Position numbers and translations under genes: made by a program. Below the pieces are notes generated by a model, which was given only the letters and a program-made list of their open reading frames with translations, was not told the DNA's origin and did not search any database. Of a stretch of DNA of 64,000 nucleotides, positions 36,616 to 48,281 are shown piece after piece. The stretch lies in NCBI GenBank assembly GCA_948567375.1, contig OX419758.1, positions 40,429,001 through 40,493,000 of the forward strand. The letters are read 5' to 3'. Each line of letters starts with the position of its first letter. The stretch's first letter is position 1. Source of the stretch: Lunularia cruciata. Lineage: Eukaryota > Streptophyta > Marchantiopsida > Lunulariales > Lunulariaceae.

Positions 36616-37505
36616 GGTTTCCTCCTTCTCTCCTCCAGATTGCTTCCCCTCTACCCTGCCCTGACTTAATAAGCCCCTTCCAAAGCTCCTCTCTCGATCA
36701 TATTCCCCTACAATACCTTCTCACGAGCAAAGTCCACTGGCTTTATATCGGACCCACCGTCCCGTCACCAGTCGCCGTTAGAGCCTCCTCATTACAGTCG
36801 AATTAGTACAATAAGTCTGGTTTCTTTCAACGGACTAACAAGTTCTTCCACCCTTAATTTAAAGCCAGACCCTGTTGGGGCTTAGCCCCATGTTACCTTT
36901 TTTTCTCTCCCTTGTACGGCTTGATGGGGTCTTCCCATCCTTCGTTTTTCCTACGCGGTCGCCTTTTATCCTTTTGTCGGTTATGTCCCCATCTCTTGAC
37001 CATTCTGGACAATTTTTCGCCTCCGTAGAACCTATTGTAATGAAAGTCGCTCTTTCCCACTCTATCTGTGTGTACAATACCCAGATGCTCTCATACTTGA
37101 GGTACGTTTGCCAAGATCCGGATGAAGTCTTCCACCTAATCATGCCACTCACACTTGGCAAATCGCCCTTTCTTCACAACAAATTCTCACTTTTTATTTC
37201 TGCGGGGGGAAGTACGTAAAAATCTGTCTCGAGCCATGAACTGGGACCAACTGCTTAATTTCCGTAGAACTGCGTTTTGAGTGGGAGGCAAGCGAATTGA
37301 GCGAGCGGACAAGTCCTTCTGAAGTCCAACGTGGTTTGCTAATTGAGATCGGAAACAGCCCTACAAGGGTCCAATTGAGTCTACTTTATGTGGTTGAGCG
37401 GAAAAGGAGACCTGGTGACCGGATTCAGGGTAGAAAAAGGTGGAGCTTATTCAGGAAGGATTCCAGTTGAACTGGTTGCTCGTGCTTGTAGCCAGTGCTT
37501 CCTGA
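36616..37505. promoter_or_regulatory. Bidirectional upstream region between hydrolase and FGGY genes
   Basis: About 890 bp separate the two divergent starts. It includes the second copy of the dispersed ~75-bp repeat (36876-36948). No TATA box was assigned. Confidence 0.45.
36876..36948 (-). repeat. Dispersed ~75-bp repeat, copy 2
   Basis: The reverse complement matches 5227-5300. The palindromic core TGGGGC-TTA-GCCCCA is at 36876-36890, followed on the plus strand by a T/C-rich run and GGCTTGATGGGGTCTTC. Confidence 0.7.
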
Positions 37506-40500
37506 ATGGAATCCAAGTGGTCATCCAGGCCAAGTTTCAGTGGGGACTCGAGGCTGCGATCTTCATCTATGGAACCGAGAAGGACATCAGTACCCGGCTT
37601 TATGGGAAGATCGTCCAGTATCTTGGACAGGCCAAGAGGCACGGCGTATTTGGGAGTAGATGTTGGCACAGGCAGTGCACGGGCAGGCAGGTTTTAACCA
37701 TCAGGAGTTGTTTTTGACGTGGGTTTGCTAGAAATCTGAGACGAAATCAAGTGCTTCAGTGTGATTATTTCCTTTGGTTGTAGCTATTTTGATTGACCCT
37801 CGTTAGGTGGTCCCTCCCTGTTCACCTGACTCAGACATTACTGATGATCGCAGGGGTTTTTGACTCACAAGGGAAGCTGATAGGTCTTGCAAGCAGTCCG
37901 ATTCAAATGTGGAAAGAAGGCGACTGCGTTGAGGTTAGGAATTTCATAATTAGCCGTCTGCAGTCCTTGACTTTGGTGGAAATTGAAAATTTTGAAGGTG
38001 AGGCTGCCACCTAATATTTTGTAACATTTTTTGGCAGCAATCTTCCACAGACATATGGCTTACAGTATGTGCAGCTGTGAAGGCAGCTTGCAAAAATGCA
38101 AATATTAGCGGAGCTGAAATTTGTGGCATTGGATTTGCCGCCACCTGCTCACTTGGTGCGTCCTTTCCTGAGTGTCAATGCATGCCTGAACACCTGGTGA
38201 TAGTCTAGCTCTCAAGTCAATGACATTATGATCAAGCACAAACTCCGGCTTAAGAAGAAACCAGCAGTAAAATATAAATATTCTCCTGGTTAATTAATAT
38301 CCTGATTTCTTGTTTTTACTTCCTTCTGTAGTAGCCATAGGTGCAGATGACTCACCGGTAAGTGTTTCCTGGAGTGGAGATGCAAGACGAAACGTTATAG
38401 TGTGGATGGATCACCGTGCCATAGACCAAGCAGAACGCATCAATGCAGCAAAGTCACCAGTTCTTCAACATGTTGGCGGAGCACTGTCTCCAGAAATGCA
38501 ACCACCCAAGGTAGTAAATCCTAGCCGCAGGCTGAAGGGATGCATTCGTTGTTTTTCCTATCAAAATACTGTGAGCTATGGGTACTCGTGTTTAGAAGCT
38601 CCTCAATGAAAGAACCTGTGTTCAAGGAGTAGGTACTTTGCCTGTCGAGGATACTGAGTGGGGACAAGGACAATCAAAAGATCTTGGACTTTTTGTAACC
38701 TCCATGACTCATGGTACAAGGTCAAAATTTTCGAGGCTTGTTAGAGATGGACCTTTTATACAGTGACTTACACAATGGCACCAGATTAAGAATGAATAAA
38801 GTGACCAAATGAGCACTTTCCAGTTTGTTTGACTGTCGCTCTGGCCTCATAATTCATATGAGCATTGTAGACTCCTCTTGTCGCTATTCACATAGGCTCG
38901 TATATGCGCTGCAGCTATTGTGGGTGAAAGAGAATTTGAAGGAGTCATGGGCCGTTGCTTTCCGGTGGATGGACTTGAGTGACTGGCTGACATACAGGTA
39001 ATGACGCGGCAAGTTGATAAGTTTCTTGCTCGCTAATAGACTAAACTTGAAGGCAGAAGATCAAAGTCGACCAGAAGTTTTAAGGGAGTTGAAGAGTGCA
39101 GATTTTTAAGCATACTGCGCTGAACTCTCCTCACTATCTACAAGTTTCTTCTGTTCACATTGTTCCTTGGTCTGTCTTAGGGCGACAGGGGATGACACTC
39201 GGAGTTTATGTACAACAGTGTGCAAGTGGACGTATCTGGGGCATGCTCATCTAGAACAAACATGTCCAACAGACACAAGAGCCATGGATGCTTGTGGTTG
39301 GGATGATCTTTTCTGGCAAGAAATTGGACTTGGTGACCTTGTTGATGGCCAGTATGCCAAGATTGGTAATCGCCTCATATTCTTACACTTGTCAGCAAGT
39401 CAGGGACTGGTTATAACTGAAATGTAGCAGATGTTTATGTATCGGCCTTAAGCAATCTAGATGTCAAAAAGAGGATCCAATACCACAAGAAAATTTAGAT
39501 CGAAGGTTTGATTCGTTTCTGACGTGCAAAACTTGATAAGTATTTGGACCTGAATTGTATGTTCTCTGGGGGCATTTGTCAGTTGTTTGTTTGAATGTTT
39601 GTTAACAGTTCAAGCTTTCTCATATTGTATATATTTGGAAGGACAAGGAAGAAGTCTCCTTACTTTGTCATCTCTTTGAGATATGCGTGGTGGGCTCGTG
39701 GTGTAGGAAGAAGTGTAGCATTACCTGGACACCCGCTGGGAGTTGGTCTCACTCCTATAGCGGCAAAGGCAAGATCTCCATCTCATGGTCACTCCGCTCT
39801 AAGCCGTGGTATTGTAAACGTTATAACTGGAGATATAACTGGGGCAGTTGTAGGTTTGATTATCGTTCTTTGTTGTCTCTACTGATATAAAAAATCACGC
39901 GTGGTTCGCAATGAGCTCAATCGGAGCTGAGTATTCACTTGTTAATCGTAATATGTGCGGCGCTGTTACAGGAGCTTGGTTTGCTCGAAGGAACACCTGT
40001 GGGAACATCTGTAATTGATGCTCATGCTGGTGGAATTGGAGTCTTACAAAGTGTTCCCAGGGATCTTGTTCATCCACCTTCTGAAGGTTGTGAACCAAAT
40101 GGACACAACATAGTCTGTAAATTCGTGAACTTCGTTTGGAAGTGGAAGATGACGTTTGTTAAAGAGATTGTTTCAGTTGGGCTCTCTCAACATTGAAGGA
40201 TTCAATGTGTGTTACAGAGAAAGCTGGGGAAGTCGAGGAAGACGAGGAGCTGAGTAATAGGATGGTGCTCGTTTGTGGAACATCCACATGTCATATGGCG
40301 GTTACCAAAAAGAAGCTTTTTATTCCTGGGGTTTGGGGACCATACTGGTCCGGTACTCTCCAAATGCTCTATTGACCATCTCCTCCTCGAGGTTCTTGCA
40401 TCGCAATTATTATTTTAATGTAATGTGTATCAACCCAGATTATCATACTCATTCCTTGGAGCTTGTAAGCATGTAGAGGTAGAGTTATGTTATAAAGGTC

Positions 40501-43500
40501 TATAGGAGAGTCTCTGCCTGCCGTGACTTCTTGCGAAACAGTAGCAGAGAGGGTAGATTACCAAGTGAGAAGAAAGTTCCGGAAGTAACGAATATGCAAG
40601 CTGCTATTCACATGAAGCCCAAATCGTCGTTCAGAGCAGAGAAAGGAATGTTTGTTCAGCTACACTCAGGCTCTACACTGCTTGATTGCGGCATTTACTT
40701 TGTTGGATCAAAACATTTCGGAACTAGGATTAAACTAATTCTCATGAGGTGCTTTCCCGTTTTGCAGCTATGATACCTCAATACTGGCTTATCGAAGGAG
40801 GTCAAAGTGCCACCGGAGCTCTATTGGAGCACCTGGTCGAACATCATGCAATAGCACCTCTGCTTGGGAACCGTGCCGTATCACAAAGTGAGTGAAATTT
40901 GGGGGGTTCATCTTGTTGGATTTCTTAAAATAGTCGGAGGAGAAAGCACCACGTGATAGCTATATCCACACTCGTTATACCCGTTGAAAATATTTGTGGA
41001 ATTGCTTTTATCCTGAAATTGGAAAGCTTCAATGTGTATGTGGTCTGATGGAAAAGGTAATCGAAGAGTGCTTTGATACTGCTGTTTGCTTTTCAAGGTT
41101 TTGTCATCGAGACCTTTGGCAGGGCTAACACTGCGGTCTGTCTTGCGTGACAACAGAAATATCAGTTTATGAGGTCTTGAACAATATATTGGATACTCTC
41201 CTTAGTAATGATGCAACAATACCCTTTCGAAGTGCTTTAACTAAGGAATTGCACATCCTTCCGGATTTTCATGGGAACAGGTGAACAGAACGAAGCTAAG
41301 GTTCCGAACGCCGATTATGCAGCCTTCTTTGTGGTTTGCCTAATTCGAATTTGCTGGCTTCTTGTTCTAGGAATTCAATGCATATGCTTGGTTGGTAGAG
41401 CTTTGTAGTACTGTACCTCGTACGATAGTATCTTCAGATACTCACAGTACTCGTATGATCCAGATCACCAAAGGCTGATCCAAGGTCAAAAGGGATGATA
41501 AGTGGGATGACGTTAGATTCAAGCGAAGTTGGTGTCGCTCTCCTTTATCTTTCGGCCTTGCAAAGCATCGCCTACGGCACTCGCCAAATTGTTGAACATC
41601 TGGCTGCACATGGCTTAAAGGTATATGTAACTCCCTCGTTACCATATCTTTAGATCCGGATTATAGTATCTACGTCAGCCAACCTGGTGGCCTCTTACTG
41701 CTCTACTGCGTCAGATTACTAGTATAGGAACAACAACGAAACATGTGGTTTCCATGCTTTGTGTTTATGAAACAAAACCAGAAAGGGAGGTCCTTTGTTG
41801 GCACCTCTTCCTGTGTAGGTGTAGCTGAGCTTCTGAAAGTTCAGCAGGGCTACATGGGAAGCTGGACGGATCTCAACATTTCTCGAGACTATCGGCCATC
41901 GAGCTTTACCACAAGGAGACGACCCTGTTGCTGAAACTTGAGGGTCTGCACTGATGTCTGACAAATGATCTGCACGAAGTTTCCTTGTGCAGACAAAGCT
42001 CCTTGCTTTAAAACTTGGTTGTTCCATAAGTCCTTCAAACGTGTTCGAACTCCGTGACACTTCCCAGGGCATTCGAGATCCCGTAGTCAGATACTGACGG
42101 GCAGCGTCAACAGCTCAGTTGAGCTTGGGTTGCCTATACTTAAAGAACAAGTGGTAGTATCCTACCACCTAGTGTTGCTTTCTGCTTGTCTAGTTTCTAC
42201 CTTGGTGTCTAATTCGTGGTTTCTAAGGAGTTTTGCATTAATGACTCAAAGAGCAGTCCATTTTGTTGTTTCTGTTTATGAATTGCAGATTGATACATTT
42301 CTTGCTTGTGGAGGACTGTCAAAAAACAGAATCTACCTACAAGAACACGCAGATATTCTCGGTTTGTATTTTTACGCCTCACTCATACCTGTTCATGGCT
42401 TTGGAGCTGTATACTGATTTTTCTAGGTAGACGAATTAGAAACTAAGTTGATAACCATATGCTGCACGTACAGGATGTCCAGTGGCACTACCAAGGGAAA
42501 CAGAATGCGTGCTATTAGGAGGCGCTATCCTTGGAGCTGTGGCGGCGAAGAAGTTCGTTAGCATCGATGCAGCAATGAGAGCATTGAATGCTCCAGGACT
42601 GGTAAGAGACGACTCCAAGAGGTCACCTAGAGGCTTTGACCATCCCCTTCCATATTCTGATAAGTTTCAGAGCCCATTACAGCGCAATACAAGTTTCACA
42701 GTTTGCTTTACTATTACCAGCTCTTTCACGGTACAATCCAAACGGGAGTAGGACAAACTCTCTTGCTAGACATCGAACCTTAGACCTCACAACATCATGG
42801 TCAGAAAAGGAAGTATCACGACCATGATAAGCCTATAAAACTTCAAGAATTACTCTCTTTAGAAAGTTCTGTCCTGTCAGGTAGATAGACAATTGAGCTC
42901 ACATCAATTTGTGTTAGACTAGTGTGATAAGTAATAGAACATTTGTACAATCAGGAGCACATCAGTCATGCTCATCCATTAAAATCTCAGTTTATCTAAC
43001 TGACATAGTTTAGTGAAGAGTCATGCAACAGTCATGTAATAGAATATCTAATTGACATAAGTTAGTGAAGAGTCATGTAACAGTCATGTAACTGTGTGAG
43101 AAAATGCATATAAGTAGGGGATCGATTGATTGAACAATTGATAATCCCAGAATTGGGATTATATAGGTACACGGGCAAGTTCGAGAGGTTCAAGAGCTAT
43201 GCCTGACTGACTTAACTGACTTAATGTAACTCATGCACGTTTGCTAGCTACAGTAGTAGAACGTGTAACTCATATACTTAGTGTAACAAGTGTGAACAGT
43301 AACCTATGAACAGTGATCGAACGCATGAACATAAAACGCTTCATTATAATGATGTTTATAATGAATGATGTTTATCTAACACCCCCTCTTAATGGAGGTT
43401 TTGTAATTGTCTATTATCTATAACTCATACTGCATGACAAAACCTTGTATGCAGTTCTCTAGTCAATCCCGTAATAAAAATCTCTGCAGTATTATCTCTG

Positions 43501-46500
43501 GTGTCCACCCGTGAAACAGAGATCTCCTTGTCTTCCACCTTTCTCTGACAAAGTGGAATCTGATGTCTATGTGCTTTGTTCTCTCATGCTGCTTTGTTGG
43601 AGTAACAAGATCAATTCCGCTGTTGCTGTCACAGTACAACTTCATTGTTTCTCCAGGAAAACCCAGGTCACTTAACAAGTGCTTAAGCCATACTACTTCA
43701 GTCGCTGCCTTTAACAAGGCCATGTATTCAGCTTCAGTGCTAGATAAAGAAACAGAAGGTTGCCTTTTGCTTGACCAACAGACAGCTGCATTACAGAAGA
43801 TAAAGCAGTATCCTCCTGTAGATCGTCTTGTTTCTGGATCTCCTCCCCAATCTGAGTCGGAGTATCCATGAATGGGAGTACTAGATGCACTGTAAGTTAG
43901 GCCCTGTGACAGTGTACCTTGAATGTACCAGAAAATCCTTTTGACAGCCCTCCAATGGTTCAGCCCAGGATTTGCCATATACTTGGCAACTGAACTGACA
44001 GCATAAGCAAGATCAGGCCTGGTGCTGACCATAGCCCACATCAAACTCCCCACTGCAGATTGGTAAGGCACTGTTTCCATATATTCTCTCTCTTGATCAG
44101 TTTTTGGACAATCCTGAAGACTTAATCTCACTCCCGACTCTACAGGATTGTAAACAGGTTTACAGTCTTGCATATGAAAACGAGTAAGAATCTCTCTTAA
44201 TATCTCTCTTGAGATAGACTGATCTTTCTTTGTTTTCTGTCTCTTGTGACTTGCAACTGAAGACAATGACTAATCTCTCCCAGATCAGCCATCTCAAAAC
44301 CCTGTTTAAGAGACTCTTTGACAGAGAGGAGAAGAGAAGGATTATTGCTGGTAAGGATGCAGTCATCTACATAAAGAGGTAAGATGACAAAATGAGAACC
44401 AGAATGGAATGGAAGACATAGAGATTAGAATCAGCTCCAGAGCGCTCAAATCCCAAACCTAATAAAAACTGATCAAACTTGTAATACCACCGTCTGGCTG
44501 ACTGTTTGAGACCATACAAAGCCTTGTAGAGCTGTAAAACCAATTGCCCTTGTTTATTGGCTTGTTGCTGCTTGTGCTGGTCAGGAGTCAGCAAGCCAGG
44601 AGGAATGTGCATGTAGGTTCTCTCAGTCAACTTGCCATTGAGAAAAGCTGTTTTGACATCAAGAGCATGCACTTCCAAATCATTCTGAGCTGAGTAAGCA
44701 AGTAGCACACGAATTGTTGTCAATTTGACAACAGGAGAGTAGGTCTCTGTGTAGTCAATACCTGGAACTTGAGAGAAACCAAGAGCAACCAGTCTAGCCT
44801 TGTACCTTTGGATCAAGCCTTGTGCATTGTATTTCTTCTCGAAAATCCACTTACAGGTGACTGCCTTGTGACCTGCTGGTAACTCGGTGATGACCCATGT
44901 TTGATGTTCTCCATGGACTCAAGCTCATCTTGAATAGCCTCAAACCATTTACTGGAATCAGGTCCAGCAATAGCAGCTTCATAAGTGTCAGGATCAGGAT
45001 CAGATGCAGAATAATGCACGCTTAGTGCATTAGCAAACTCCAACAGTGCATCATATTTTCGAACTTGAGTGCGAACCCTGGTGCCTTGACGTACAGAAGG
45101 TGCTTGGACAGCATGTGGAGAAGGTAGAAGTTTTGGCCTCCTAGTGTAAACAATGGTAGAGGATCCTGAGGACATGTATGGAGTACTAGAACTAGAAGAT
45201 AAGGACTGGAGTGAAGAAGGTAATGAAGAAGGAATTGTTGGAGTTGTAAGATTGTGGAGAGGAGGTGACTGAGACAGAGGAGGAGTTGGTGGGGATAGAC
45301 TGTGGGTGGACTGAGAACTAAAAGCAGGAGAGGAAATGAAAATTGTCAGATCACAGATGAAATCCAGTTCAACATCCTGAGTGTCAGAACACTGTTTATG
45401 TTCATGAACATAGGTATGTTTCTGGAACTGAACATCGCTTGACAGAGATGAAGTTATCAGATATCTTCTGTAGTCTGTAAGCTTTACTATCCTAATTATA
45501 GCCAAAGAAAATACACCTGGAAGACTTAGAATTGAGTTTAGATCTGGAAGAAGATGGAACATGCGCAAAAACAATGCACCCAAAAATGCAAAGTAGGGAT
45601 AGATTAGGTTTATAACCAAACCAGAGTTGGAAGGGTGTGACTTCAGAGGAGATGGCTTTGGTAGGACTTCTATTTTGCAGAAAGTTGGCGGTGTGTACCT
45701 CTCCCCAGTAAGGCTTGGGGAGTCCAGACTCCAGTAACATAGTGCGGACTGCTTCCACCAATGTTCTGTTCTTTCTCCCTGCAACACCATTTTGCAGAGG
45801 AGTATGTGGAGTGCTGAACTGGTGCATGATACCTTTGCCTTTGCTGAAAAGATGAAAATCTGCAGAGTTGTATTCACCACCATTGTCTGAGCGCAGCACC
45901 CGGACCTTCTGATTGAGTTGAGTCTCTGCATAGGTCACGGATTCTTGAAAACAAGTAAAAACTTCATGTTTGAACTTGAGTAGATACAAGAATGTCTACC
46001 TTGTGTAATCATCAATGAAGGTCACAAAGTATCTGTAACCAGTGTAGGTAGCAAAAGAGATGGGACCACAAACATCAGAATGGATGAGAGCTAATGGACC
46101 GGTGGCTCTGGTAGCTCCTTCCTGAGGTAAGGGAATTCGAGTTTGCTTGCCATGAAGACAAGGTGAGTAAACAGGAATCAAATTAGGATGGATCCGCTCC
46201 ATCCGAGCAACCAGATCTTTGTCTTATAGAAGTTGAAGTCGATTCTTGCTGATGTGCCCGCATCGTCAATGCCATAGGGAAGTACTAGCAGAAGATGTAT
46301 CCCTGGTTGGAATAGAGATTGCAGCAGCTTAAGATGACTGAGACTGAGTTGATGTAGAGACTGCAGCATCTTGAGGTTGCTCAATTGACTCTCTAGAAAC
46401 CAAAAGTTATCCAATCTAGGACAAGATGCAATCAGGTACAGAATTGTGATATCATCGGTATCTCCGTACGTGGTAGTTAAATCCATCCATGCTGTGCTTG

Positions 46501-48281
46501 CCAACATGTGCATGCTGATGGGAGAAACAAATTCAAGAGCTAATGCTGAATTTATTGCTTCAAGGGCAACAAGATTCTTATGCTCCCAATCAGGTAGAGT
46601 AGTCGTTGAGGTATGCTTGACTTCAGTACCATCAACAATCGAAAAAACTGTAGCCACTTTCAATTTAAGAGCAAGATAATGTTTCCAAGATTTAAAATAA
46701 TTGTCATTGAAATTGACAAAAGTGGAATCAAATTGTATAGTTGGAGTAGCAAATATAGCACCAGCAAGAGCACCAACACCAGCAGCAGACATAATAGTTT
46801 GATTCATAGAGGATAGTGGAAAATTTCTCTTACAAAACCCATACTAACATGGGATATCCGATAAATTTTTCTCTCAAAACCCAAAGAAAAGAGACCTTCT
46901 TTAGGATAAATAATAAATTTTTGTTTTTCCAGATACACTAGTGTGTAAGAAAATTAAACTTCTCAGAATTCTGAAATTGTGGACTAAGGCATCCCCTAGC
47001 AGCTAAAGAAGAAATTCTAAAGCTTATTGCTCTAATACCACGTGAGAAAATGCATGTAAGTAATGAATTGATTGATTGAACAATTGGCATCTAAAGAAAA
47101 AATTATAAAGTTTGTTGCTCTGATACCATGTGAAAAATTGCATGTAAGTAGTGAATTGATTGATTGAACAACTGATAATCCAGAACTAGGATTATATAGG
47201 TACATGGCTAACCTCGAGAGGATCAAGAGCTATGCCCGACTTAATGACTGACTTAATATAACTCATACACGTTTGCTGGCTCCAGTAATCTAACGTGTAA
47301 CTCATATACTTAGTATAACCCGTGTAAACAATAACCTATGAACGACAATATAACTCGTGTGAACAGTAACCTATGAACGACAATCTAACGCATGAACACA
47401 AAACGCTTCATTATAATGATATTTATCTAAGAAACTGTAGTGTAACTGACATGCCAATCAGTCATAGCTCTTGATCGTTGTAGCTTGCCTATGTACCTCC
47501 TATTTAATCCCTATTCAGGGAAGCTAATCTTTTAGTTTGCTTTATTTCCGCACAAGGTATCAGAGCTCTTGAGGCTTGGAATTTTCATTAGTTGTTAGGG
47601 GATGCCTTAGCCCACAATTTCAAAATTCTGACAGATTTGATCTTCTTACACGTCAATACTTACATGTCAGTATATCTGAGAAGCAAAGATCTCTTGTTTC
47701 TTCTCTGAACAGTGAGTCATTTCTCTTTTCTCGATTTTGAGAGAGATTTTCTCCAATATTTTATGTGAATTAGAGTTCTTTGATTCTTCTTTATTACCTG
47801 GCTTAGAATGTCAAGTTTGGAACCATCAGCCAAGCAAACTTGCTTCTTGGTTCATGATGAATACTTACCGTCTCAACAAGTTTACTTGGCTGGTGGCTTT
47901 ACATTTCACATTCTAGACCAGGGAATTGTTTCCCTTCAGCTCGCTTGTTCTGGAACTAATACATTTTTAGAAATGTTCTATATGTCTTTTGCTGAACAAA
48001 AATCTCTATTTAACATTTCAGTTGAGCAATTCTCATAGATCAGTTTCCTTGAAGGAAATTAGTATATTCCTTCATGATGATCTACACAATCTAATTGCCT
48101 AGATTCTAATCTTTTAGTCTATTTCATTTCCTCACATTTTGTTCTAACTTGAATGCAGGTAGTTCAGCCGTCCAAAGATGATAAGATAACAAAGTATCAC
48201 GATGCGAAGTATCAGATATTCAAGTCGCTATATCACCAGCAATGCACGTTCCGTGAAATAATGGCGACAGCAATGGACTGA
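37506..48281 (+). CDS. FGGY: FGGY carbohydrate kinase domain protein (ribulokinase-like)
   Basis: Fifteen exons: 37506-37686, 37854-37933, 38038-38155, 38332-38510, 38915-38997, 39181-39365, 39707-39768, 39972-40086, 40218-40352, 40768-40887, 41157-41280, 41464-41620, 42289-42361, 42474-42601 and 48159-48281. The sum is 1863 nt, 620 residues plus stop, with every phase compatible. An in-frame TGA directly precedes the ATG. Domains: FGGY N-terminal AYLGVDVGTGSARAG, SWSGDARRNVIVWMDHRA, CGWDDLFWQEIGLGDLVDG; C-terminal LVCGTSTCHMAV, LPDFHGNRSP, LLACGGLSKNR and LGGAILGAVA. The last exon, KYHDAKYQIFKSLYHQQ, is the conserved FGGY C-terminus. Plant and human relatives are reported as D-ribulose kinases in metabolite repair. 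Introns 1 and 7 appear to be GC-AG. Intron 14 (42602-48158) carries copia elements. No frame damage. Confidence 0.93.
43095..43381 (-). repeat. 3' LTR of element F
   Basis: 287 bp. Near the element-internal side it contains a short duplication of AATGATGTTTAT. A TATATAAT box on the minus strand lies at about 43158-43166. Confidence 0.92.
43463..46202 (-). pseudogene. copia pol of F (integrase, RT, RNase H), with stops and shifts
   Basis: In transcript order: GAG-pre-integrase remainder and integrase core 46202-45492 (HSDVCGPISF, then LRSDNGGEYNS; a stop separates DDYTR from TFLYLL). A Pro/Ser-rich linker follows (45931-44930 frame). RT 44816-44340 has YKARLVALGFSQVPGIDY, LDVKTAFLNG, LYGLKQSARRW and a YVDD region across a frame break near 44370. 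RNase H 44266-43463 has the copia signatures YGSLMW-like SAVGSLMWA, DSDWGGD, SSTEAEYMAL and KHIDIRFHFVRE. Breaks between 45490 and 44816 and near 44370 prevent one continuous polyprotein. Confidence 0.92.
46205..46807 (-). pseudogene. copia gag of F, C-terminal part deleted
   Basis: Starts MNQTIMSAAGVGALAGAIFA and contains NYFKSWKHYLALKLK, the usual copia gag N-terminal motif region. After about 120 codons it passes into unrelated-looking frame, and within ~400 bp the integrase zinc region begins. The CCHC knuckle and the aspartic protease are absent, indicating an internal deletion. Confidence 0.75.
47028..47128 (-). repeat. Tandem duplication of the PBS/LTR-end unit in F
   Basis: A second primer-like site (TGCTCTAATACCA on the plus strand, 47028-47040) is followed by ~50 bp matching the LTR end (GTGAGAAAATGCATGTAAGT...). 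Then a near-copy of the same unit ends in the functional-looking site 47116-47128. The offset is about 89 bp. Confidence 0.75.
47129..47432 (-). repeat. 5' LTR of element F
   Basis: 304 bp, collinear with 43095-43381. The extra length comes from a ~30-bp tandem duplication of GTGAACAGTAACCTATGAACGA-like sequence near 47320-47390. Confidence 0.92.

Larger units (their letters stand above)
43095..47432 (-). mobile_element. Ty1/copia element 'F', TSD AACTG, in FGGY intron 14
   Basis: Flanked by AACTG at 43090-43094 and 47433-47437. LTRs are 43095-43381 (3') and 47129-47432 (5'), TGTTAGATAAAC-like start and CTCACA/TTCACA-like end on the minus strand. The primer site TGGTATCAGAGCA lies at 47128-47116 and a purine tract AAGAGGGGG at 43390-43382. 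Domain order gag, integrase, RT, RNase H identifies copia. Gag zinc knuckle and protease are missing, so it is not autonomous. It is inserted antisense to the host gene, inside the LTR of element G. Confidence 0.95.
42912..47760 (+). mobile_element. Copia element 'G' remnant (LTR plus leader), split by F
   Basis: The LTR starts TGTTAGACTAGTG at 42912, runs to 43094, and continues after element F at 47438-47554, ending CGCACA. A GGTATCAGAGCTC primer site follows at 47556. The leader from ~47580 to ~47740 aligns with the reverse complement of element F's leader (shared GGGGATGCCTTAG, CACAATTTC and a TTTTGAGAGA run), so G is a diverged relative of F in opposite orientation. The LTR contains a ~51-bp tandem duplication (TCTAAYTGACATA... 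at about 42996 and 43047). No RT, integrase or 3' LTR follows, so G is truncated inside FGGY intron 14. Confidence 0.75.

Noticed and set aside
39769-39885. Hydrophobic extension GDITGAVVGLIIVLCCLY after FGGY exon 7 as a membrane segment
   Set aside because: It is intron read-through; the conserved FGGY frame resumes at 39972 in phase 0.
47808-48038. 76-codon ORF in FGGY intron 14 as an alternative exon
   Set aside because: No FGGY similarity and not needed for frame continuity; lies between the copia leader and the last exon.
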